Shown one piece after another: positions 17,341 through 24,515 of a DNA stretch of 64,000 nucleotides (positions within the stretch are counted from its first letter, which is position 1; each line of letters begins with the position of its first letter). Below the pieces are notes generated by a model. That model saw only the letters and a program-made list of their open reading frames with translations, had not been told where the DNA came from and did no database searches. Position numbers and translations under genes: made by a program. Source of the DNA: Bacteroidota bacterium (GTDB taxonomy: Bacteria; Bacteroidota; Bacteroidia; Bacteroidales; UBA12481); contig JABHCC010000119.1 of the NCBI GenBank assembly GCA_018669475.1, positions 1 through 64,000 on the forward strand. The letters run 5' to 3'.

Positions 17341-17369
17341 GGCCGGCATTTTTGCCGGCCTTTTTTTTT
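17341..17369 (+). terminator. Rho-independent terminator of the sigma-factor gene
   Basis: Stem GGCCGGCA/TGCCGGCC (17341-17348 with 17353-17360), TTTT loop, then nine Ts. Confidence 0.93.
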
Positions 17370-17435
17370 AGATGTGAATAATAAGTTGATAAGAAGCCCG
17401 TTTAGCTATTAAATGATAATAATAATAAAGTGCCT

Positions 17436-17666
17436 ATGCATAAAAAAACTACACTATTCTATCTTGTCAATGATTTAGAAAAACTTACAGAAGAGTATGA
17501 TGATTGTGATGTTGAAATGGATGATTCTGATATTTATAACAAATTGGAAATGACAGAATTCCAAAATCCGTCAGACCAGACGGTTCAGGCCATTTTAGAT
17601 TTTGCGCAATCTTATTCATGCATAAAATCCAGAACTTTGGATGAAATTGACTTGTATTTGAACTAA
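17436..17666 (+). CDS. Small acidic protein, unknown function
   Basis: A 76-residue protein rich in Asp and Glu (EEYDDCDVEMDDSD at about 22-35) with two cysteines and a predicted helical C-terminus (QAILDFAQSYSCIKSRTLDE). The ATG at 17436 is preferred to an in-frame GTG at 17430. It lies alone between two strong terminators, so it must have its own promoter, and this isolation argues for a real gene. I know no family. Function unknown. Confidence 0.65.
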   Translation: MHKKTTLFYLVNDLEKLTEEYDDCDVEMDDSDIYNKLEMTEFQNPSDQTVQAILDFAQSYSCIKSRTLDEIDLYLN

Positions 17667-17687
17667 TTACCTCAAAGTTCAAGATAG

Positions 17688-17716
17688 GGCCGGATAATTA
17701 ATCCGGCCTTTTTTTT
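17688..17716 (+). terminator. Rho-independent terminator of the small acidic gene
   Basis: Stem GGCCGGAT/ATCCGGCC (17688-17695 with 17701-17708), 5-base loop, eight Ts. Confidence 0.93.
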
Positions 17717-17791
17717 GTCAATTTCAAAATTCATGATATATTTGTGATATCAAAATGATACTATTATGTATTGAGCATGACAAAAGGAATA

Positions 17792-17867
17792 ATATTTTAA
17801 TCCACACACGGATGATAGTTTTTGTTGTGCGAGCTCCATCCGGTAAATAAAATAAAAATATATACTG
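17792..17867 (+). promoter_or_regulatory. Duplicated promoter/leader element, copy 1 (upstream of SPFH gene)
   Basis: A 34-base core at 17809-17842 begins CGGATG and ends CATCCG, an inverted pair. Inside is TAGTTTTTG (17816-17824), close to the -7 consensus, and TTTTAA at 17795-17800 sits at the -33 distance. The core is identical at 33 of 34 positions to 54168-54201, and in both places it ends exactly 25 bases before an ATG. The intervening AT-rich spacer is also similar. Confidence 0.7.
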
Positions 17868-18725
17868 ATGAAAAAAGAAAATCAATTTAAAGGTTCTAAT
17901 GGTTACTTGATGTTTACATTCTGGTTCTTTTTATTACTTGGGTCTACCCTGGGAGTATTCTTTCTTCCAATGAAGGTAGTTTATATCCCGGTTATGTTAA
18001 TCAGTTTATTCTGCATGGTCGGATTGGTTATTGTGAATCCGAATGAATCGGTTGTTTTGGTGCTATTTGGTAATTACAAAGGAACGATAAAGGAAAACGG
18101 ATTTTTTTGGGTTAATCCTTTTTTTGTCCGAAGAAAATTCTCACTACGGGCCAGAAACTTTGACAGCCAGCCAATAAAGGTTAATGATAAGGTAGGAAAT
18201 CCAATTATGATTGGTTTGGTATTGGTATGGAAAGTTGAGAACACTTTCAAAGCTGCATTTGATGTAGATGAGTATGAGCACTTTGTTGTTGTTCAGAGTG
18301 AGGCAGCCCTGAGGAAGCTGGCCGGCAGTTACCCATATGATAATTTTGAAGATGAGGATGCTGAAGTAACTTTGAGATCAGGTGGTGACGAGGTCAATCA
18401 TGATCTTGCCGAGGAGTTGGTTGAAAGACTTGAAATTGCCGGAATTAAAGTAATTGAAGCAAGAATAAACTACATAGCTTATGCTTCTGAGATTGCCGGA
18501 GCAATGCTTCGTCGTCAGCAGGCTACTGCAGTAGTTGCAGCTCGTCTGAAAATTGTTGAAGGTGCAGTTGGAATGGTTGAGTTAGCATTAGATCAGCTAT
18601 CTGCAAAGGAGATTGTAAACCTGGATGAGGAAAGAAAAGCTGCGATGGTATCAAATTTAATGGTTGTATTGTGTTCAGATGAATCTGCCCGTCCAATCGT
18701 GAACGCCGGTACCTTGCACAATTAG
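17868..18725 (+). CDS. SPFH (band 7/stomatin-like) membrane protein
   Basis: A 285-residue protein with two N-terminal membrane helices (about 13-33 and 37-56) and then an SPFH domain (VNPNESVVLVLFGNYKGTIK, then RARNFDSQPIKVND and KVENTFKAAFDVDEYEHFV). A helical region follows (EIAGAMLRRQQATAVVAARL) like that of stomatins and HflK/QmcA, which form large membrane assemblies. It is followed after 9 bases by a ribbon-helix-helix protein gene, a pairing seen elsewhere in Bacteroidota. Its start lies 25 bases after the duplicated leader element. A role in membrane organisation is the family expectation; the exact job is unknown. Confidence 0.88.
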   Translation: MKKENQFKGSNGYLMFTFWFFLLLGSTLGVFFLPMKVVYIPVMLISLFCMVGLVIVNPNESVVLVLFGNYKGTIKENGFFWVNPFFVRRKFSLRARNFDSQPIKVNDKVGNPIMIGLVLVWKVENTFKAAFDVDEYEHFVVVQSEAALRKLAGSYPYDNFEDEDAEVTLRSGGDEVNHDLAEELVERLEIAGIKVIEARINYIAYASEIAGAMLRRQQATAVVAARLKIVEGAVGMVELALDQLSAKEIVNLDEERKAAMVSNLMVVLCSDESARPIVNAGTLHN

Positions 18726-18734
18726 CAGGTAAGT

Positions 18735-18926
18735 ATGTCAAAAAAGAAATCCTTTGTATTACGTGTAGATCCTGAGATGCATGAGGCTATTGAAAAATGG
18801 GCGGCAGATGAGTTTAGAAGCATAAATGGTCATATCGAATGGATTCTAAGTCAAGCATTGAAGAAGGCAGGACGAAAACCCAAGGGGTCGAATCACGATT
18901 CGGCCCATCGCTTGACGAAACCGTAA
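18735..18926 (+). CDS. Arc-type ribbon-helix-helix DNA-binding protein
   Basis: A 63-residue protein. SFVLRVDPEMHEAIEKWAADEFRSINGHIEWILSQALKKAG (residues 6-46, cited here as key blocks FVLRVDP, EMHEAIEKWA, SINGHIEWIL) is a complete Arc/MetJ ribbon-helix-helix fold: a DNA-contacting beta strand and two helices. It follows the SPFH gene by 9 bases and is surely co-transcribed. The C-terminal tail after KPK is encoded by one copy of a palindromic 25-base repeat found again 46 bases downstream, so the last 12 or so residues may be a late replacement. It may repress its own operon (inference). Confidence 0.85.
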   Translation: MSKKKSFVLRVDPEMHEAIEKWAADEFRSINGHIEWILSQALKKAGRKPKGSNHDSAHRLTKP

Positions 18927-18955
18927 GAAAGGGTCGAATCACGATTCGGCCCATC
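18885..18955. repeat. Two direct copies of a palindromic 25-mer
   Basis: Identical 25-base units at 18885-18909 and 18931-18955, each with the palindromic core TCGAATCACGATTCGG flanked by GGG and CCC. The first copy is inside the RHH coding region. The second spans the stop codon of the DUF4159 gene on the other strand. Each can fold into a GC-rich hairpin, so the pair may also end transcription from either side. Confidence 0.85.
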
Positions 18956-19634
18956 ATTTCGTAAAAACAAAATGCAATAAATTGGCTCCCATCCTTAATG
19001 CTTTCAATCTTGTTTGTTCTGAATCATTGTGAACGGCGGGATCTTCCCATCCATCTCCGAGATCGCTTTCATATGAATAGAAGCATATCATACGGCCTTC
19101 CCAGAATAATCCAAAAGCTTGCGGACGCATATTATCATGCTCATGAATTTTTGGAAGCCCTCCTGAAAATGCATAAGGTGAGAGGAATACCGGATGATCA
19201 GGTGGAATTTCAACAAAGTCAGTATCAGGAAAAACTTTTCTCATTTCCCTACGGATAAAAGGATCCAAGCCATAATTGTCATCAATATGTAAAAATCCCC
19301 CTGCCAGAAGATATTTCCTGAGGTTTGCTGCCTCCTGTTCTGAAAATAGCACATTACCATGTCCGGTTATATGAACAAAAGGCACATTAAATATATCGCG
19401 GCTCCCCACTTCCACTGTAACTGGCTCTTCATCAATGCTAAAATTCAAGCTTTCATTACAAAATTTTGCAAGATTTGGAAGAGAAGTAGGATTGGCATAC
19501 CAATCTCCTCCGCCTCCATATTTTAGCAGACCAAGCTTCACTGTTGTATCCTGAGAAATACCAGCAATACTGTTAAGTAAAAACATGGTAATGAAAATCA
19601 GACTTCCGATTCTTTTTTTTCGACGATTCTGCAT
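18954..19634 (-). CDS. DUF4159 secreted protein
   Basis: A 226-residue protein with a signal sequence after a basic start (MQNRRKKRIGSLIFITMFLL, then NSIAGISQ). The rest is a DUF4159 domain of the glutamine amidotransferase-like fold: YGGGGDWYANPTSL, then ITGHGNVLFSEQEAANLRKY, GGFLHIDDNYGLDP and LSPYAFSGGLPKIHEHD. In Bacteroidota these proteins are often near MoxR/BatA-type clusters; here none is present. It is convergent with the RHH gene and its stop lies in the second palindromic repeat. Exported, function unknown. Confidence 0.87.
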   Translation of the reverse strand: MQNRRKKRIGSLIFITMFLLNSIAGISQDTTVKLGLLKYGGGGDWYANPTSLPNLAKFCNESLNFSIDEEPVTVEVGSRDIFNVPFVHITGHGNVLFSEQEAANLRKYLLAGGFLHIDDNYGLDPFIRREMRKVFPDTDFVEIPPDHPVFLSPYAFSGGLPKIHEHDNMRPQAFGLFWEGRMICFYSYESDLGDGWEDPAVHNDSEQTRLKALRMGANLLHFVFTK

Positions 19635-19708
19635 GGAGGTAAAAGTAATAAATCTGATGTTTTAAATATGAACTGCATGATGCAGAATTTTCACTATTTT
19701 TGACGATC

Positions 19709-19795
19709 GGAGAAATGCCGGAGCGGTCGAACGGGGCGGTCTCGAAAACCGTTGTGCCTTTCGGGGCACCGGGGGTTCGAATCCCTCTTTCTCCG
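19709..19795 (+). tRNA. tRNA-Ser (CGA anticodon)
   Basis: An 87-base class II tRNA. The acceptor stem is GGAGAAA/TTTCTCC, with discriminator G at 19795. The anticodon loop CTCGAAA (19741-19747) gives CGA, reading UCG. A long variable arm (TGCCTTTCGGGGCA) and the T arm GGGGGTTCGAATCCC are clear. The 3' CCA is not encoded (the next bases are CAA), as is usual in this phylum. Confidence 0.97.
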
Positions 19796-19864
19796 CAAAT
19801 GGGTGTGGGTTTGTGTGTGGAAGTAGTGTGGGTGTGATGGACGTTGGAGTGCAGTATAATATTG

Positions 19865-19890
19865 ACCGGTTCTTTTGAGCCGGTTTTTTT
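19865..19890 (+). terminator. Rho-independent terminator after tRNA-Ser
   Basis: Stem ACCGGTTC/GAGCCGGT with one wobble pair (19865-19872 with 19877-19884), TTTT loop, followed by a T-run. Confidence 0.9.
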
Positions 19891-20306
19891 GTGCTTGCAT
19901 GGTCTGTTCTGATCCCAACATAAGTCAAGTATCTGTGTTTTAAGAATAAATATAAATTACGAGCTAATCGTTAAGATATCAATTGCTTATGATGATTATA
20001 ACATCAATTAAACCTCCACAAACGTGAAGAGCCATTTTGACCGGAATATATAATATCTGCAAAGGATGCAATATCGCAGGGATTGTTTTAATCTCATTTG
20101 ATATTTTTTACGCCATGCGTACAGCATAAAGTTTGTCAAATATGAAATTATTAGAACAGATCGATATTGGCAAAAGTACCTTTGGTTATTGGCCTAAAAA
20201 AAACTTGGAAGAGCATGTGGCCATTAAGCTTGGCTCAGGAAAACTGACTCCCTTCAAGGTGAACTCTCAGAAGAGCCCATCAATCTGGGAAAATCAAAGC
20301 CTGGAT
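19891..20306. other. Gene-poor stretch between tRNA-Ser terminator and S9 peptidase
   Basis: No convincing gene. A 59-codon plus-strand ORF from ATG 20142 to 20321 (starting MKLLEQIDIG) runs into the 3' end of the peptidase gene on the other strand. It has protein-like composition but no family I recognise; it may be a small gene or a remnant. The rest is AT-rich with no clear repeat or hairpin. Confidence 0.35.
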
Positions 20307-22385
20307 TTATTCTCTTTTTAGCTTCCTTTCGAAAAAATCAAATGTAGCTTCATAGGCCTTCACCCAACTAGAATGGAGTAAGAATCCATGTACCTCGTCT
20401 GGGAATACCAGTTGTTCGAAATATACTTTGTTTTTGCGAAGGCTTTCAACAAGGCTAACTGTTTCGCTAAAGGGTACATTCCTGTCGTCATCACCATGGA
20501 TGAGGAGAACAGGGGATTTCCAGCTATCCATATAGGCTATGGGAGATGATTCAAATGCAAGTTTCGCTGCCTCTTTTGATTTAGCAGGGCTATAACCGGC
20601 ATCAAAATTCCCTATAACAACATTCCAGTTGTGTACTCCGTGGAGATCAACACCGGCCGAGAATAAGTCTGAGGCCTTTGCCAGGCCCATTGCAGTAAGG
20701 AAACCCCCGTATGAACCTCCCCATAAGCCAATTTTTTCAGCATTAACATCAGCTCTGTTTTTAAGATAAAGGCCGGCACCAAGCACATCCTGGAATTCAC
20801 TGGCACCCCTAGCACCATAATTTAAGGCTTCACGAAACTCCATTCCATAACCTATTCCACTTCTGTAATTTACTGACATAACGATATATCCATTATTTGC
20901 CAGAAACTGATTGAGTGAATATGCATTATGATAATAAGCACTGTGATGGTATCCAAGAAACATTTGTCTTCTGGAACCTCCATGGAAAAACAGGACAGCC
21001 GGGTATTTTTGACTTTCCTTCATGTTAGGTGGCAGGAATAACTGTCCGTGAATTTTCATCCCGTCTGTGGCATTGAAAATGACTTGTTCAGGTTTCACAA
21101 GCTTACCATCAGGGAAGTTTGAATTATAGGAATCTGATCTTATTTCTCTAATTCTTCCTTTCTCCAATATTGCAGGGTAAGCTGGGGTACTCGAGCCTGA
21201 TGCCAAACAAAAGATCTTGTTCGATAGGGTTATATTGGGAGCCCATTCGATGCCCTCACCTCTGGTTATTTGCTTATTACTTCCGTTAGCCAAATTTATT
21301 CGCCATACATGCTGTCTGTCGATATCTCCCTCATTGCCTGAGTATACCATAGTTTTTTTGTCGGGAGATATACTAACAAATTGCACCTCTGATTCTCCCG
21401 GGGTGAGTAGTTTCAAGTCTGATCCATCAGAATTTATTGAGTATAAATGGGTCCAACCATCTCCTTCCCAGGGAAAAATCAGTTTCATATCATTAGACCA
21501 ATAGATTTGTTGAGCAGAAGAAATCCCTCTCAATGCACTTCCCTGACCTTCATTTGCTTTCCAAATTTCTATTGAAGAATTGCTTTTAACATCAGCAATA
21601 CGGATGCTCCATGGTAGAGCACTTCTTCTGGGTGTGAAGGGCAGACCTTGAGATTCACCTGGCATTCTGACAAAAGCGATTTTTTCTCCATCAGGCGACC
21701 ATACCGGTTCAACATCCTGATCAACGCTTGGTGATATGAAGCTTATCAGTTTTGTATTTAAGTCATAAATACATATGAATGAATGATCGCCTCTCATGCT
21801 TGCAAAAGCAATTTTAGTATTATCCGGTGACCATCTCAGGTAGCTGACGGCTCCTCTCACAGAAAATACCTGTTCAGCATCCATTTCTGAGCTTAAATCT
21901 TTTCTCCAGGCTTGTCCTCTCCGGCTGAATAATAGAGTTTTTCCATCAAATGAAAGAACAGGATTATTTCCTTCAGAAATCAGGACGGGCTTCTTGTCAT
22001 CAGTATTAATTTTCCAGATTTGTCTTTTTGCTTCTTCTGGAAGGCTTAAGGGATTTGGTATTTCGCCTTGTTGGTTTGGTGCTCCACCTCTTTCAAAAAT
22101 AAGAAAAGTATTATCGGGACTTATTATAAGGTTTGAAATCTCTTGACCGGTATCCTTAGAGTAGTTAGTTATTTGCTGAGTTTCTTTTCCATTAGAAACA
22201 AAGATGTTTCTAACTCCTTCCTGGCTTTCCACCCATGCAACGAGATCGGCTGTCTTTGAGTTTACTAATCTGGACGGGAATCCGGAGCTCATGATATCTT
22301 TGATTGTGAAATCTTTTTGAGCTAATCCATCTTGAAAAGGAAGAATTAATAATATCAGGATAAAAGCAAGAAATAGTTTTTTCAT
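20307..22385 (-). CDS. S9-family (prolyl oligopeptidase/DPP-type) peptidase
   Basis: A 692-residue exported serine peptidase. A signal peptide (MKKLFLAFILILLILPFQDG, then LAQ) is followed by a WD/PD40-like beta-propeller (about 30-410) and an alpha/beta-hydrolase domain. The nucleophile is in GLWGGSYGGF (Ser about 558), the Asp in LLIHGDDDRNVPF, and the His in DEVHGF. This is the layout of acylaminoacyl/dipeptidyl peptidases used for peptide breakdown in the periplasm. The ATG at 22385 gives the signal peptide directly; an upstream start at 22415 adds ten residues. No co-transcribed neighbour is seen. Confidence 0.93.
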   Translation of the reverse strand: MKKLFLAFILILLILPFQDGLAQKDFTIKDIMSSGFPSRLVNSKTADLVAWVESQEGVRNIFVSNGKETQQITNYSKDTGQEISNLIISPDNTFLIFERGGAPNQQGEIPNPLSLPEEAKRQIWKINTDDKKPVLISEGNNPVLSFDGKTLLFSRRGQAWRKDLSSEMDAEQVFSVRGAVSYLRWSPDNTKIAFASMRGDHSFICIYDLNTKLISFISPSVDQDVEPVWSPDGEKIAFVRMPGESQGLPFTPRRSALPWSIRIADVKSNSSIEIWKANEGQGSALRGISSAQQIYWSNDMKLIFPWEGDGWTHLYSINSDGSDLKLLTPGESEVQFVSISPDKKTMVYSGNEGDIDRQHVWRINLANGSNKQITRGEGIEWAPNITLSNKIFCLASGSSTPAYPAILEKGRIREIRSDSYNSNFPDGKLVKPEQVIFNATDGMKIHGQLFLPPNMKESQKYPAVLFFHGGSRRQMFLGYHHSAYYHNAYSLNQFLANNGYIVMSVNYRSGIGYGMEFREALNYGARGASEFQDVLGAGLYLKNRADVNAEKIGLWGGSYGGFLTAMGLAKASDLFSAGVDLHGVHNWNVVIGNFDAGYSPAKSKEAAKLAFESSPIAYMDSWKSPVLLIHGDDDRNVPFSETVSLVESLRKNKVYFEQLVFPDEVHGFLLHSSWVKAYEATFDFFERKLKRE

Positions 22386-22439
22386 AGCAACAAACCAGTT
22401 GATTAAGGAAATCAATGTAAGGAAAAATATGCTTCATAG

Positions 22440-22751
22440 GTATGAAAAGGACAAACCGATAAGTCTTTTGTCGCATCAGCAATACCACATCCACACTCAA
22501 ACTGCGCCCATTGTGAGGTGGAAACTGAAGTAAGCCTAATCCAAACTTCTTGGCCTACGGACAGAAACCACATTATAGGCTGGTACTGCCGGGTTTGACT
22601 GCAAAACAAGTTAAAGCCCAAAACTTAGGCTTGTGATTAGTTCTTCTTTACTCTTTTGGTTAACTTAAACTATTCTTCTAAATTATTGTCGTAAATCTAA
22701 AGGAGGTGTGAGAGGACACATAGGGAAGTAATCCCTATCTGCCTACTCGAT
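22440..22751 (+). mobile_element. Probable group II intron remnant lacking its reverse transcriptase
   Basis: The stretch 22510-22640 (for example GAGGTGGAAACTGAAGTAAG and GACTGCAAAACAAGTTAAAG) resembles the conserved domain I region upstream of group II intron proteins. The 3' part reads GTGTGAGAGG, then an ATAGGG/CCCTAT hairpin (22720-22725 with 22733-22738), then CCTACTCGAT at 22742-22751, the usual order at the 3' end of bacterial group II introns. No intron-encoded protein lies between, and domain V is incomplete. The 5' limit is uncertain. Identification is from recalled consensus, not from a search. Confidence 0.5.
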
Positions 22752-22922
22752 TTTATAGATTGATTTGACTCTCATGCCGTTTATTATTTAATTATATACT
22801 AATTTCCTTGATGATGTATGTAACATATATTCTCGTTGAGTTTGAAATTATCTGAGTCTTTTAACCAGAGGATACATATAAAGAAGTATTTTCACAATCT
22901 ACTATAACGAAGAATTTTAGAA

Positions 22923-23987
22923 ATGGAAGAATTACATATAGGCAATCTGAAGATTAAACTCCCAATTATACAAGGGGGAATGGGTATTGGTGTTTCAATG
23001 TCAGGATTAGCAGGGACAGTAGCTAACCATGGTGGGGTAGGTGTGATAGCTGTAGCTGGTCTTGGAATGTTTGAGCCTGATTATGCTAGAAACTTTCTTG
23101 AAGCTAATGCAAGAGCTCTTAAGAAGGAGATTCAAAAGGCAAAGGCCATGACTGATGGCGTATTGGGCGTAAACATTATGGTGGCCCTAACCAATTTTTC
23201 TAATTTGGTGAAGACATCTATAGAAGAAGGGATTGATATCATTTTTGCTGGTGCAGGGCTACCCTTAAATCTGCCTCAATACTTAACAGAAGGGGCAAAA
23301 ACAAAACTTGTACCCATAGTGTCATCAGGAAGGGCTGCTAAAATACTATGTTCCAAATGGAAAGGACTGTTTGATTATTTGCCTGATGCAATTGTCGTTG
23401 AAGGGCCAAAAGCTGGTGGACACCTGGGTTTCAAAAGGGAGCAGCTTGACGATCCTGATTTTGCATTAGAAAAGCTATTACCTGAAGTAGTTGAACAGGT
23501 GAAATATTTCGAAGAAAAATACAGGACTAAAATACCTGTGATTGCTGCGGGTGGAATTTATACAGGTGGGGATATCAAAAATATTATGGATATGGGTGCA
23601 TCTGGTGTTCAGATGGGAACACGTTTTGTTACTACCGATGAATGTGATGCTTCCATGGATTTTAAACAGACTTACATCGATTCCAAGGAAGAAGATATGG
23701 AAATCGTTAACAGTCCGGTTGGTATGCCAGGACGAGCTATCTTTAATGAATTTATAGCTAAAGTAAGGAGGGGTGAGAAGCGTCCGATAAAATGTCCTTA
23801 CCAATGCTTAAGAACCTGTGATATTAAAACTACACCCTATTGTATTGTTGCTGTTCTGGTAAATGCCCAGAAGGGGAATTTTTACAATGGTTATGCCTTT
23901 GCAGGATCAAATGCATATAAGGCTACCAAAGTTATTTCTGTTAAAGAAACTATAGAATCCCTGGTGAGAGAATATAAGGAAGAGTAA
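22923..23987 (+). CDS. Nitronate monooxygenase/FabK-like FMN oxidoreductase
   Basis: A 354-residue TIM-barrel flavoprotein. Family blocks are PIIQGGMGIGVSMSGLAG at the N-terminus, GVNIMVAL, KAGGHLGF, IPVIAAGGIYTGGDI (phosphate-binding for FMN) and GVQMGTRFVTTDEC. The C-terminal region carries several cysteines (CPYQCLRTCDIKTTPYC) as in anaerobe members of the group. Function is either nitroalkane oxidation or enoyl-ACP reduction (FabK); the lack of fatty-acid genes nearby leaves it open. It stands alone with long non-coding flanks. Confidence 0.88.
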   Translation: MEELHIGNLKIKLPIIQGGMGIGVSMSGLAGTVANHGGVGVIAVAGLGMFEPDYARNFLEANARALKKEIQKAKAMTDGVLGVNIMVALTNFSNLVKTSIEEGIDIIFAGAGLPLNLPQYLTEGAKTKLVPIVSSGRAAKILCSKWKGLFDYLPDAIVVEGPKAGGHLGFKREQLDDPDFALEKLLPEVVEQVKYFEEKYRTKIPVIAAGGIYTGGDIKNIMDMGASGVQMGTRFVTTDECDASMDFKQTYIDSKEEDMEIVNSPVGMPGRAIFNEFIAKVRRGEKRPIKCPYQCLRTCDIKTTPYCIVAVLVNAQKGNFYNGYAFAGSNAYKATKVISVKETIESLVREYKEE

Positions 23988-24515
23988 TTGCAGCTGTGAT
24001 ACCTCATCATTTTATGCTAATCAGGTACTCTTTACTATCAATAACGACCTCTTTGGATATAATCCGGTTTTGATTGGCGTCTTCCCTGAACAAACCTTCT
24101 CGAGCTACCCGATCTTTTTGGATCGTGCTTCAATTAATACAAATTTTAAGTGCTTACGAGAACGGAACGTTTTAATGCCTGAAAAGCGTGATGAGCTTGC
24201 TGATATGATAGAGGGATATACTGGAGAAGAGCTTCCTCTTATGGTTCTATTGCATTATAAATAATAGTCATTTCCCCTCCCCAGGGTTTTTTATATACCT
24301 ATCTTCTAACCGAAGTGGGTAGACTTATTTTATCAACAAAAAATTACGGGACTGACTTTTGACAAAAAAAAGGAGCAAAGGATATTCATATCAGTTTCCC
24401 ATATTTGAAAGAATAGCTCTGTCCTATTTTCTGTTTGTTATGCTTTAGAAACAATAAGCTTTTCTCCTTTTACGTTGTTAATCCTGAAGCTCACTTCACT
24501 AAATATTGAACCAGA
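23988..24515. other. Gene-poor stretch with a possible gene remnant
   Basis: One frame stays open through 24001-24264 and encodes a protein-like C-terminus ending EGYTGEELPLMVLLHYK, but it has no ATG; the only candidate start is TTG 24070. It may be the tail of a broken gene. From 24265 to 24515 I see only AT-rich sequence with no clear hairpin or repeat. Confidence 0.4.

Noticed and set aside
17757-17766. GATACTATTA, which matches half of the RND-operon palindrome
   Set aside because: Only a half-site in AT-rich DNA and no second arm; chance match is likely.
19662-19928. Minus-strand ORFs opposite tRNA-Ser (two frames, one containing RDSNPRCPERHNGF)
   Set aside because: They are the well-known artefact of translating the complement of a class II serine tRNA; the tRNA explains the sequence fully.
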